Shown: positions 1 to 6,492, counted from the stretch's first letter. The stretch is DNA of 8,897 nucleotides from VMGX01 sp038065915 (GCA_038065915.1 JBBTPZ010000015.1:1-8897), one strand, 5' to 3'. Program-made: numbers and translations. The notes: generated by a model not told the origin, from the letters alone.

Positions 1-186
1 ATTTAGAGCATAATACAAAAAAATAATTATGGATTCAAATGCTCATTTAGAGCATAATACAAAAAAATAATTATGGATTCAAATGCTCATTTAGAGCATA
101 ATACAAAAAAATAATTATGGATTCAAATGCTCATTTAGAGCATAATACAAAAAAATAATTATGGATTCAAATGCTCATTTAGAGCA
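1..186. repeat. Tandem array of a 44-bp unit (4 perfect copies plus a 10-bp partial copy)
   Basis: Units begin at 1, 45, 89 and 133 and are identical base for base. A fifth copy starts at 177 and diverges after about 10 bases. There are no variable spacers, so this is a minisatellite and not a CRISPR array. Each unit has a run of seven A (17-23, 61-67, 105-111, 149-155), which reads as T7 on the minus strand. Each also has a short dyad CATAAT/ATTATG. Each unit junction forms ATGCTC/GAGCAT around an ATTTA loop. The array starts at the window edge, so its true length is unknown. It lies downstream of the minus-strand gene that ends at 223. The unit length is not a multiple of 3 and it contains stop codons, so I do not read it as coding. 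Confidence 0.97.
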
Positions 187-196
187 TTTGAATTCC
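149..196 (-). terminator. Hairpin plus T-tract downstream of the surface-protein gene
   Basis: On the minus strand a stem of 14 bp (GGATTCAAATGCTC at 163-176 paired with 182-196, one extra T, 5-nt loop) is followed by an all-A/T stretch and seven T (149-155). It lies 27 bases past the UGA stop at 223-225. The layout fits an intrinsic terminator, although the T-run starts about 7 nt from the stem instead of directly at its foot. The left arm is the last copy of the 44-bp tandem unit, so the terminator and the array are physically the same sequence. Confidence 0.6.
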
Positions 197-222
197 CAGA
201 GGTTTTGAATTAACGACAATTT

Positions 223-2169
223 TCATTGAACAATAATTCCATCTCTAGCTTTAGCTCTTTGGTCTGTTTTTAAATTTGTAGTTAGTTGTTTGTTAGCAAC
301 TTTTATTTCACTATCAGTAAATGTGTCCATTCCCATAAATGCTATGTTATCAACAAGAACCTGTTCTAAACCAACGTGTGATAAACTCGGAATAAAGGCA
401 ATTTGAAATTGAATTTCTCTCGCTTCTTTTGAATAACCAACACCTCTATATAAATCACCGATCTCCCATTCCACCTCACCGCCTATTGGATTGAAACTAA
501 CTTTTTCATCAGATGGACTAACCACTCCCATCCACCTTACATAAGGAGGCAATGTCATAATTACTTTTCCATCTGCAACATCGTTCAATGAATTTGAAAC
601 AGAAAGAATAACCGTATAGGTTGTTTCTTTATCAACTTTTGGCGGTAGTGGACCACTATTGATAAGCTTCCCAGAAAAATATGTTATTCTAGAATTTAAC
701 AAAACATTTGAAGAAATTATAACTTTTCTTGATAGTGTGGTCGCTATGTCTCTTAAAACACCGCCTTCGTCTCCTAATTTTGAACCACTTATTGTTACTT
801 CCATATTAATTTCCGGAGCTTTTTTTAGTATATTATTTATTGAACTGAGAGATTTAAAACTAAAACTTGCTGTTCCGCCACTTCCGGGTTCAATAGAACC
901 AAATTCATTATTATTTCTTTTATCCCAAAAAATAGTGTTGTCAGCCGAATTATAAAATCCATTCGTAGAAGTTATTGATGTTTTATCCAATATGTCACCG
1001 AGTAATTTAACTTTTAATATTCCATTTGTTATATTTGTATTCAAATTATTATTCCAAGAAATATCAACGCGGACGGTATCACCGGCATTTATTACATAAT
1101 CATTAGAAGAAGAATTTCTGTTAACGGCAACATTTAAACTTATAAAAGATTTCTTTATTGTTATCTGTTCTAAATAACTTATAAAATTTACTTCAATGGT
1201 TTTTTCGTCGTTTTCTTTTTTCACACCTAAATTAAATCTAAACGTTCTTTTTTCTTCATCCTGCCCAATAATTGTTCCTTTTATATAAATCGTTTTCTTT
1301 TCCAGTGGTTTTAAATCCAAACTCCAAAGATTGTCCGCAAAAGATGCGTCTGGAGTAAATTTGTTTGGTTTAAAACCAAACGGAAACTCTGCTTCCAAAA
1401 GCAAATTGTCTATTTCTTTTTCGGAATTTGATTTAATGTCTATTTTAAATTCAACTTCCTGTCCTGAATTTGTCTCCTTCGGTGAAGAAACTGATAACGA
1501 CACTGGTGAAGAATTTATTTCTATTTCATAAATTTTTTCTTTATAAAAAATCGCATTGGAGTTTGGAACACGATATTCAATACCTATTTTTATTGTTTCT
1601 TTATCTCCTTCTTTTCCAAATAAAATTGATTTTACAACTATTGTTTTTTTCTCACCAGATTTTATGGTTTGCAAGGACTCTCTTTGTCTCTTGAGAGCTG
1701 TTTTTACATCCACCGCTGACCTACTGCCATCCGGATATTCAACCAATAAATCTGCTGTTTCCAGATCTACAGAATTTTTATTTAAAACATCAATTTCAAG
1801 AGATAAAACTTCTCCAGCGCCAATGGACACGGGACCAGATAGACCTATTTCTATATTGTCGGAAGAAATGCTGTTTCCTCCACCCCTAAAAGAAAGATAC
1901 GCAAAAAGAATAGAAAATAACAAAAATATTATTGCGATTATAAATATTTTATTTAGAGGCGATGTTTTTTTAACTTGAGACATATAACCTATGTTTGGTA
2001 TTTTGCTATTTTTAAGATTATCTGACGGAAGAGAGCTCCAATCTGATTTCAAATCATACTCTTCCTGTTTCAACCCTATATTTTTTCTAATTTTATTAAT
2101 TCTTGTTTTTCTTGAATAAAGGCGATTCCTGAGTTCTTCTATTTTACTTTTGTAATCGTTTGATTCCAT
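223..2169 (-). CDS. Membrane-anchored surface protein with DUF11/Ig-like repeat domains
   Basis: This is a 648-residue protein. Residues 1-73 are charged and probably cytoplasmic, with a basic helical stretch around 8-30. A single hydrophobic segment at about 75-94 is followed by a Gly-rich linker and then only beta-rich sequence, giving an N-in, C-out anchor with no cleavable signal peptide. The outer part shows about four Ig-like modules (about 105-215, 220-335, 340-480, 495-625). They repeat a pattern of [Ser-Gly]-x-V-x-x-G, 'F.I.I.N', 'P.GF' and 'W.(L/I).L.P', typical of DUF11/CARDB-like surface proteins. I see no cysteine, sortase motif or catalytic signature, so a structural or adhesive role is inference. 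The start is ATG at 2169, with no Shine-Dalgarno and a TATAAT box 9 nt upstream. It lies 100 bp downstream of recO, separated from it by a terminator-like hairpin. The stop is UGA. Confidence 0.85.
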   Translation of the reverse strand: MESNDYKSKIEELRNRLYSRKTRINKIRKNIGLKQEEYDLKSDWSSLPSDNLKNSKIPNIGYMSQVKKTSPLNKIFIIAIIFLLFSILFAYLSFRGGGNSISSDNIEIGLSGPVSIGAGEVLSLEIDVLNKNSVDLETADLLVEYPDGSRSAVDVKTALKRQRESLQTIKSGEKKTIVVKSILFGKEGDKETIKIGIEYRVPNSNAIFYKEKIYEIEINSSPVSLSVSSPKETNSGQEVEFKIDIKSNSEKEIDNLLLEAEFPFGFKPNKFTPDASFADNLWSLDLKPLEKKTIYIKGTIIGQDEEKRTFRFNLGVKKENDEKTIEVNFISYLEQITIKKSFISLNVAVNRNSSSNDYVINAGDTVRVDISWNNNLNTNITNGILKVKLLGDILDKTSITSTNGFYNSADNTIFWDKRNNNEFGSIEPGSGGTASFSFKSLSSINNILKKAPEINMEVTISGSKLGDEGGVLRDIATTLSRKVIISSNVLLNSRITYFSGKLINSGPLPPKVDKETTYTVILSVSNSLNDVADGKVIMTLPPYVRWMGVVSPSDEKVSFNPIGGEVEWEIGDLYRGVGYSKEAREIQFQIAFIPSLSHVGLEQVLVDNIAFMGMDTFTDSEIKVANKQLTTNLKTDQRAKARDGIIVQ

Positions 2170-2178
2170 TTGATATTA

Positions 2179-2208
2179 ATTATAACACCAAAAAACAAGA
2201 AACCACAA
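2179..2208 (-). promoter_or_regulatory. Sigma70-type promoter of the surface-protein gene, possibly leaderless
   Basis: On the minus strand there is a perfect TATAAT (2179-2184), and 18 bp upstream of it a TTGTGG -35-like hexamer (2203-2208). The ATG begins 9 nt after the -10 box, so a transcript starting the usual 6-7 nt downstream would have almost no 5' leader. There is no Shine-Dalgarno in the gap, which is consistent with leaderless translation. The DNA is very AT-rich, so the -35 assignment is weaker than the -10. Confidence 0.5.
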
Positions 2209-2221
2209 AAACAAGAAAGAC

Positions 2222-2276
2222 AAAAAAAACAAAATATTGTAAATAAAAAACCTCAAAGAAATTTTTTATTTACAAT
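2222..2276 (-). terminator. AT-rich terminator overlapping the 3' end of recO
   Basis: Positions 2236-2250 and 2262-2276 are exact reverse complements (15-bp stem, ATTGTAAATAAAAAA) around an 11-nt loop. Read on the minus strand, the stem is followed by ATTTTG and then eight T (2222-2229). The recO stop codon (2270-2272) lies inside the 5' arm. The stem has only one G-C pair, so its strength as a terminator is uncertain, but the dyad is exact and correctly placed. Confidence 0.6.
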
Positions 2277-2857
2277 TCTTGCATTACTAAATTAACCTCT
2301 TTTAACATTTCTCTTTTTATTCTTTTTATATTATTCATTGTTTCATCACTAAAATCATTGGTATCGAGTAAATCTCCAAAATTTTTATTTTCACCTAAAT
2401 AACCTGAAGTGTGTAATATTTTCATAACTGTCAATAATTCAGCAGAGCTTAATTTATCTTTATTGTTTGCATTTTCTGTTTTTAAGAATTTATAGAGAGA
2501 TTTAACAACATCAAAAAAAATAGGTTCTTTTTCTTCTTCTAATAAGAGTTTTCTAATCAACGAAACTATTCTTATAAAAACATTTAATTTATTTTTTTCT
2601 CCTTTGAGATTTGAGAAAACATTTTCTAACGAAATAGCGCTTGTTATTTTCCAAATTTCCTTTCCTTTTACAAGTGAAATCTTTGAAAATGAAAGCGTTT
2701 GCAAACCAAATTTTTGTTTTGATTCTGTTTTACAAACACCTTGGGCTGTTGCTTTTATCAAACCAAAATCTCTTGTGAGAATAAAATAAATTTTATTAGA
2801 TTCACCAAAAATCCTACTTTCTATAATTAAACCTTCTGTTGTATAGATTTTGTACAT
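2270..2857 (-). CDS. recO: DNA repair protein RecO (short form)
   Basis: RecO loads RecA on SSB-coated single-stranded DNA together with RecR in the RecF(O)R recombination pathway. It also anneals complementary strands. Residues 1-76 match the RecO N-terminal OB fold: a start like 'TTEGLIIESRIFGESNKI', then 'LTRDFGLIKATAQGV', and a lysine/serine-rich turn. The rest (about 85-195) is mostly alpha-helical. At 195 residues it is about 45-60 shorter than E. coli or Bacillus RecO. It lacks the C-terminal CxxCG-type zinc knuckle (the only cysteine I see is Cys42), as is common for reduced CPR copies. The start is ATG at 2857 with no Shine-Dalgarno. It is divergent from the small gene at 3004-3324. 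The name is based on family resemblance read by eye. Confidence 0.8.
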   Translation of the reverse strand: MYKIYTTEGLIIESRIFGESNKIYFILTRDFGLIKATAQGVCKTESKQKFGLQTLSFSKISLVKGKEIWKITSAISLENVFSNLKGEKNKLNVFIRIVSLIRKLLLEEEKEPIFFDVVKSLYKFLKTENANNKDKLSSAELLTVMKILHTSGYLGENKNFGDLLDTNDFSDETMNNIKRIKREMLKEVNLVMQEL

Positions 2858-2902
2858 ACAAACATTAAATCATAAAAACATAAAAACACACAAAAATATT
2901 GT

Positions 2903-2936
2903 GGATTCAAATGCCCTCCCAGAGCATTTTGAATTT
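2903..2936. repeat. Dispersed palindrome, second copy of the window-start hairpin
   Basis: GGATTCAAATGC (2903-2914) pairs with GCATTTTGAATT (2924-2935), with one bulged T and a C-rich loop. The same arms, with 'AGAGCATTT(T)GAATT' on the right, form the hairpin at 163-196. The loop bases CTCCCAGAG also resemble TTCCCAGAG at 193-201, just outside the first copy. Here the element sits in the divergent gap between recO (start 2857) and the plus-strand gene (start 3004 or 2944), so it could be a 5'-leader hairpin or simply a dispersed repeat. Confidence 0.8.
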
Positions 2937-2987
2937 GACAAAGATGAATAAAAGAATAAAATCAAGAAAAAGTTCTATTAAATTAAC

Positions 2988-2997
2988 AAAGGAGGAG
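2988..2997 (+). promoter_or_regulatory. Strong Shine-Dalgarno that decides the GTG start at 3004
   Basis: AAAGGAGGAG matches seven consecutive bases of the ideal AAGGAGG and ends about 6-8 nt before a GTG at 3004-3006. None of the four large minus-strand genes has anything comparable. The bases also encode Lys-Glu-Glu in frame from an upstream ATG (2944), but with G-ending codons where the surrounding genes prefer AAA/GAA. That favours a ribosome-binding role. Confidence 0.65.
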
Positions 2998-3003
2998 AAA
3001 ATC

Positions 3004-3324
3004 GTGTTTGAAGAAATAACGTTGAATTTTAAAAACGCACTAGAGGTTATGTTACCAAAAAGAATAACCGAAGAATTGGAAGGGGTGAGGCTTGAGACAT
3101 GGCCGGGTTATCCGCAAGGAGATATTGTTCTTATTTTGAGCCAACTTATTCCGGATGATTCGGGCACTTTTCAAGACAATATGAGAAAAAAATCTTTTCT
3201 TATCAAAAAAAGTCATCTAGTAAACAAGTTGGAAGGAAAAGGACTGATTTTTTCAAAAAATTGGATTGAAAAAAATATCTCGAGCAATTACATTAGGGTG
3301 ACAGAAGATTGCGTTTTGCAATAA
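3004..3324 (+). CDS. Small hypothetical protein (106 aa), divergent from recO
   Basis: I do not recognise this protein. From GTG at 3004 it encodes 106 residues. There is a helical N-terminus ('FEEITLNFKNALEVML'), then a segment rich in Trp/Pro/Gly ('ETWPGYPQGDIVLILSQL'), then a basic C-terminal half ('MRKKSFLIKKSHLVNKLEGKG'). There is no signal peptide, membrane segment or clear metal site, and a single Cys near the end. An alternative in-frame ATG at 2944 would add 20 very basic residues (MNKRIKSRKS...). It lacks a Shine-Dalgarno, so I prefer 3004. The frame stays open back to 2899, but that stretch is the palindromic repeat. The gene is convergent with ileS and followed at once by a bidirectional terminator, which together with the Shine-Dalgarno supports a real, independently expressed gene. 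Confidence 0.65.
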   Translation: MFEEITLNFKNALEVMLPKRITEELEGVRLETWPGYPQGDIVLILSQLIPDDSGTFQDNMRKKSFLIKKSHLVNKLEGKGLIFSKNWIEKNISSNYIRVTEDCVLQ

Positions 3325-3326
3325 AC

Positions 3327-3357
3327 AAAAGCGACAGTTATTAGACCGCCGCTTTTT
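3327..3357. terminator. Bidirectional terminator between the small gene and ileS
   Basis: AAAAGCG (3327-3333) pairs with CGCTTTT (3350-3356), and the inner part of the stem continues with mismatches around an ATTA loop. On the plus strand it ends in six T followed by AATTTT. On the minus strand it ends in TTTTGTTT. It lies 2 bp after the TAA of the plus-strand gene and about 30 bp after the ileS stop, so it can serve both convergent genes. Confidence 0.75.
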
Positions 3358-3376
3358 TAATTTTCCATTTTATTTG

Positions 3377-3397
3377 GAAGCTAGAAACTAGAAACTA
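3377..3397. repeat. Heptamer repeat GAARCTA x3 across the ileS stop codon
   Basis: GAAGCTA, GAAACTA, GAAACTA run head to tail. The ileS TAG stop (3388-3390) is inside the repeat and the last two codons (Ser-Phe) are encoded by it. It has the same 7-bp period as the satellite at 8644-8776 but a different sequence. Confidence 0.75.
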
Positions 3398-6384
3398 ATT
3401 TTAAACTCTATATCTCCTATTTTAATCACTTCGGTATCTAATTTCTCAAAAAATTTTATTTCCTTAATTCCTGCTGTTTTTTTGATTATATTTTCAAATT
3501 TTTTAACAACTTCCTGGCCAGATTTATCCGTACTAATTTCCAAGGAAATTATATCTTTTGGAACAAGTCCTTTTGTTTTTCTCATGTCCTGAATCTGTCT
3601 TAACAAATCTCTCATTATTCCCTCCTGAATCAATTTATCTGTTAATTCAAAATCTATCTCTATGTCGTCTTCACCTAATTTATCATGAAACAAAACCTCT
3701 TTTACATTCACCTCGTCCTTAATTAATTCAAAATATTCTTTAGCATCTTTCAAAGATTTTTTACCAAATTTTAGTGTTTGCAATGGTTGACGAACTTTAA
3801 TGTTTTTAGACATTCTGCTCTCAAGCCCAACTGAAATGATTCTTCTTGTATCTTTCATTAACTCAAATGTCTTTTCATCAATCCACTTTTCGTTTGCTTC
3901 TGGATAATTTTCAAGATGAACTGATTCTTTATTTTTTATTCCTAATTCTTTATAAACATTTTCTGCAAAAAATGGAGCAAAAGGTGCAATTAACTTAGCT
4001 GTGTTAAACAAAACCCAACCTAAAGTTTTTTCGGCATTCTCTTTATCTTTTTCGTCTTCTCCTTTAAATCTCTTTCTTGACCTACGAACATACCATTGTG
4101 ATAAATCCATTATAAAATCATCAATATCTCTCGCACTTGTCGTTATATTATATTCTTCAAGATTTTTCGTTACATTTTTTATAAGCAAACTCATTTTACC
4201 AATAATCCATTTGTCCAAAATATTTTCTATATTTTCAATATTTGTTTTTTCAATCTCAAAATCATTACTAAACATTTTGTAAAATGAAAGAACATTAGAT
4301 AATGTTGTAAAAACTTTACCAGATTTTTTTAAACTTATCTCATCAAAAAGAATTGGGTCGCCCGGCTGATTAACCGTGTATAAATACCAACGTAAAGTAT
4401 CAACTCCATATTTATCTATCATTTCCATTGGATTTACAATATTCCCCAAACTTTTACTCATTTTTTTTCCATTTTTATCCAACAAGTGTCCAAGCGAAAT
4501 AACATTTTTATACGGCGTCCCCTTACCAAGAATTGTAGACACTGCGAGAAGTGTATAAAACCATCCCCGTGTCTGGTCTACACCCTCAGAAATATAATCC
4601 GCAGGGAAAAGTTTTCCTTCATTAATTAATTCTTTATTTGCGAAAGGATAATGAAATTGAGCAAACGGCATAGAACCAGAATCAAACCAACAATCCATGA
4701 CATCGGGAACTCTCTTCATTTCGCCTCCACATTTTTCACATTTAATTTTTATTTCATCTATGTATGGTTTGTGTGGGTCATCTAATTTTTTACCACTCAA
4801 TTTTTCCAGCTCGTCATAACTCCCAATAACAATCATATACCCGCATTTATTTTTTACATTTGTGCTTATCTGCGTTTTTTTATCTGCGCTTGCCCCGTAG
4901 CCAGAGCGTGGTTCTGTGGTACTGGGGTTCATCTGCGGTGTACCAGCACATTCCCAAACAGGAATAGGTGTCCCCCAATATCTCTCTCTTGAAATTGCCC
5001 AATCTTTTATATCCTTCAACCACTCACCAAAACGTCCTTCTTTAATGTTATTTGGAATCCAATTTATTGTTTCATTATTTTTAATTAAATCTTCTCTAAG
5101 AGCACTCATTTTGAAATACCACGAGTCCTTTGCAAAATAAATAAGCGGGGTTCCACATCTCCAACAAAAAGGATAGTCGTGGGTATACATTTCTGTTTTG
5201 TATAAAATATTTCTTTCTTCTAAATCTTTGGTGATTTCTTTTTCTACGTTCTTAACAAATTTTCCTTGCCATTTTGGAACAAGCTCGTTGAATGTTCCGT
5301 CTAAATTAACTGTGTGAACTTTTGGAAGACCAATTTTTTCACCAAGTTCATAGTCATCAACTCCATACATAACAGCAGTGTGCACTACACCTGTACCGTC
5401 TTCCGTGGATACAAAATCAGCTGGGTAAACTTTGAATGCATTTTTTGCGTTTGGTACATTTTCAGAAATAACTCCGGGAAAAAGCGGTTCATACTCTAAA
5501 CCAACTAAATTTGTCCCTTTAAATTCTTTAATGATTTTATAATCCCCTTCTATTTTATTTAATAAATTTTTTGCTAAAATTAAAAATTCATTATTTTGTT
5601 TAATTTTCACATAATCAATATCAACACCAATTGCAAGCGCAATATTCCCCGGCAATGTCCACGGCGTTGTGGTCCACGCTAAAATATATTCATTGTTCTT
5701 TCCGCCAGAGGCGGACCCATCTTTTATTTTAAACTTTATATAAACAGAATCTTCTTTTATATTTTTATAACCTTGAGCAACCTCGTGAGAAGAAAGTGCA
5801 GTCCCACATCTTGGACAATTTGGAACGACTTTATATCCTTTATATAAAAGATTTTTTATATGTGCCTGTTTTATTATCCACCAGAGTGATTCTATATAAT
5901 TTTTATCGTATGTAATATATGGATTTTCCATATCAATCCAAAAACCAATTCTCTTGGTCATTTTTTCCCAATCCTCTTTATATTCCCAAACACTTTTCTT
6001 ACATTGTTTGTTAAATTCTTCAATTCCGTAATTTTCTATATCTTTTTTCCCTTTTAACCCAAGCTTTTTTTCTACTTCAATTTCTACTGGCAAACCGTGT
6101 GTATCCCAACCAGCTTTTCTCTGAACCCTAAAACCTTTCATCGTTTTGAAACGAGGAATTAAATCTTTAAAAGCGCGAGCTTCAACATGATGAATTCCCG
6201 GCTTTCCGTTTGCCGTTGGAGGGCCTTCATAAAAAACAAACTCGCCTTTCGGTGCTTCTTTTTCTAATGATTTTTGAAAAATATTTTCTTTATTCCAAAA
6301 TTCTAAAATACGCTCTTCGTTAAGAGCTGTTTCTGACTTTTTACTTGCCTCGGGCATAGCTGAAGAATTTTTCTTTTCTAACAT
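3388..6384 (-). CDS. ileS: Isoleucyl-tRNA synthetase, type 2 (GIHH signature)
   Basis: This enzyme charges tRNA-Ile with isoleucine using ATP, in the cytoplasm. It has 998 residues, normal for the family. The Rossmann part carries 'GPPTANGKPGIHH' (residues 54-66), where the usual HIGH signature is replaced by GIHH (63-66), then GWDTHGLPVE (92-101). The editing (CP1) domain shows TTTPWTLPGN (238-247) and GTGVVHTA...GVDDYE (330-346), expected to clear mischarged valine. The KMSKS loop is intact (641-645). Zinc-site cysteines are at 190/193 with 407/410, and at 479/514 with 549/552. The helical anticodon domain (about 700-850) is followed by the alpha/beta tail of type-2 IleRS. There are two oddities: about 32 extra residues between Cys479 and Cys514, and a Gly/Ser insert at 223-229; both coincide with repeat-like DNA. 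ATG 6384 is the first start, with no Shine-Dalgarno. The C-terminus overlaps a heptamer repeat. Confidence 0.97.
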   Translation of the reverse strand: MLEKKNSSAMPEASKKSETALNEERILEFWNKENIFQKSLEKEAPKGEFVFYEGPPTANGKPGIHHVEARAFKDLIPRFKTMKGFRVQRKAGWDTHGLPVEIEVEKKLGLKGKKDIENYGIEEFNKQCKKSVWEYKEDWEKMTKRIGFWIDMENPYITYDKNYIESLWWIIKQAHIKNLLYKGYKVVPNCPRCGTALSSHEVAQGYKNIKEDSVYIKFKIKDGSASGGKNNEYILAWTTTPWTLPGNIALAIGVDIDYVKIKQNNEFLILAKNLLNKIEGDYKIIKEFKGTNLVGLEYEPLFPGVISENVPNAKNAFKVYPADFVSTEDGTGVVHTAVMYGVDDYELGEKIGLPKVHTVNLDGTFNELVPKWQGKFVKNVEKEITKDLEERNILYKTEMYTHDYPFCWRCGTPLIYFAKDSWYFKMSALREDLIKNNETINWIPNNIKEGRFGEWLKDIKDWAISRERYWGTPIPVWECAGTPQMNPSTTEPRSGYGASADKKTQISTNVKNKCGYMIVIGSYDELEKLSGKKLDDPHKPYIDEIKIKCEKCGGEMKRVPDVMDCWFDSGSMPFAQFHYPFANKELINEGKLFPADYISEGVDQTRGWFYTLLAVSTILGKGTPYKNVISLGHLLDKNGKKMSKSLGNIVNPMEMIDKYGVDTLRWYLYTVNQPGDPILFDEISLKKSGKVFTTLSNVLSFYKMFSNDFEIEKTNIENIENILDKWIIGKMSLLIKNVTKNLEEYNITTSARDIDDFIMDLSQWYVRRSRKRFKGEDEKDKENAEKTLGWVLFNTAKLIAPFAPFFAENVYKELGIKNKESVHLENYPEANEKWIDEKTFELMKDTRRIISVGLESRMSKNIKVRQPLQTLKFGKKSLKDAKEYFELIKDEVNVKEVLFHDKLGEDDIEIDFELTDKLIQEGIMRDLLRQIQDMRKTKGLVPKDIISLEISTDKSGQEVVKKFENIIKKTAGIKEIKFFEKLDTEVIKIGDIEFKISF
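4846..4947. repeat. In-frame repeat-like insertion inside ileS (second zinc knuckle)
   Basis: This covers the 34 codons between Cys479 and Cys514 of IleRS. Family members usually have Trp-x-Cys-x2-Cys-Gly here, so about 96 bp look inserted. The DNA is more G+C-rich than its surroundings, contains ATCTGCG three times (4868-4874, 4882-4888, 4931-4937), and has an imperfect inverted repeat between CCCC at 4893 and GGGG at 4927. The encoded peptide is low-complexity (Pro, Ser, Thr, Gly, Lys) and keeps the frame. No transposase or target duplication is visible. Its identity as a dispersed repeat needs other copies from the genome. Confidence 0.7.
5701..5715. repeat. Short perfect palindrome inside ileS
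   Basis: TCCGCC-AGA-GGCGGA is a perfect 6-bp stem with a 3-nt loop, and is by far the most G+C-rich stretch nearby. On the coding strand it reads Ser-Ala-Ser-Gly-Gly (residues 224-228), just before 'NEYILAWTTTPWT', where related enzymes run directly from a short loop into this strand. It looks like a small palindromic repeat tolerated in a surface loop. Confidence 0.65.
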
Positions 6385-6492
6385 ATAAATAATAATTTAA
6401 CATATCAAGCGAATAGTTTCCAGAACAAATAAATTTGATTATTTTTGTTTCTTTTGATAACCTTGTGTCGGACCAACAAATTTGGAGACAAA
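6385..6492. other. Divergent intergenic region between ileS and the small plus-strand gene
   Basis: This 108-bp AT-rich gap must hold the promoters of both genes. For ileS a weak candidate on the minus strand is TTGTTC, 18 bp, TATGTT, with a second TTAAAT box 10 nt before the ATG. For the plus-strand gene I see only a GATAAC-like -10. I see no clear operator, hairpin or RNA gene. Confidence 0.35.

Noticed and set aside
1..186. Possible CRISPR array
   Set aside because: The whole 44-bp period is identical from copy to copy, so there are no unique spacers, and no cas genes are nearby.
1470..1978. Plus-strand open frames opposite the surface-protein gene
   Set aside because: They lie antisense to a clearly coding, domain-bearing gene, have low-complexity Phe/Leu/Ser-rich content, and have no Shine-Dalgarno or conserved motif.
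2899..2943. N-terminal extension of the small gene to the TTG at 2899
   Set aside because: This stretch is the dispersed palindrome, has no ribosome-binding site, and better internal starts (GTG 3004, ATG 2944) exist.
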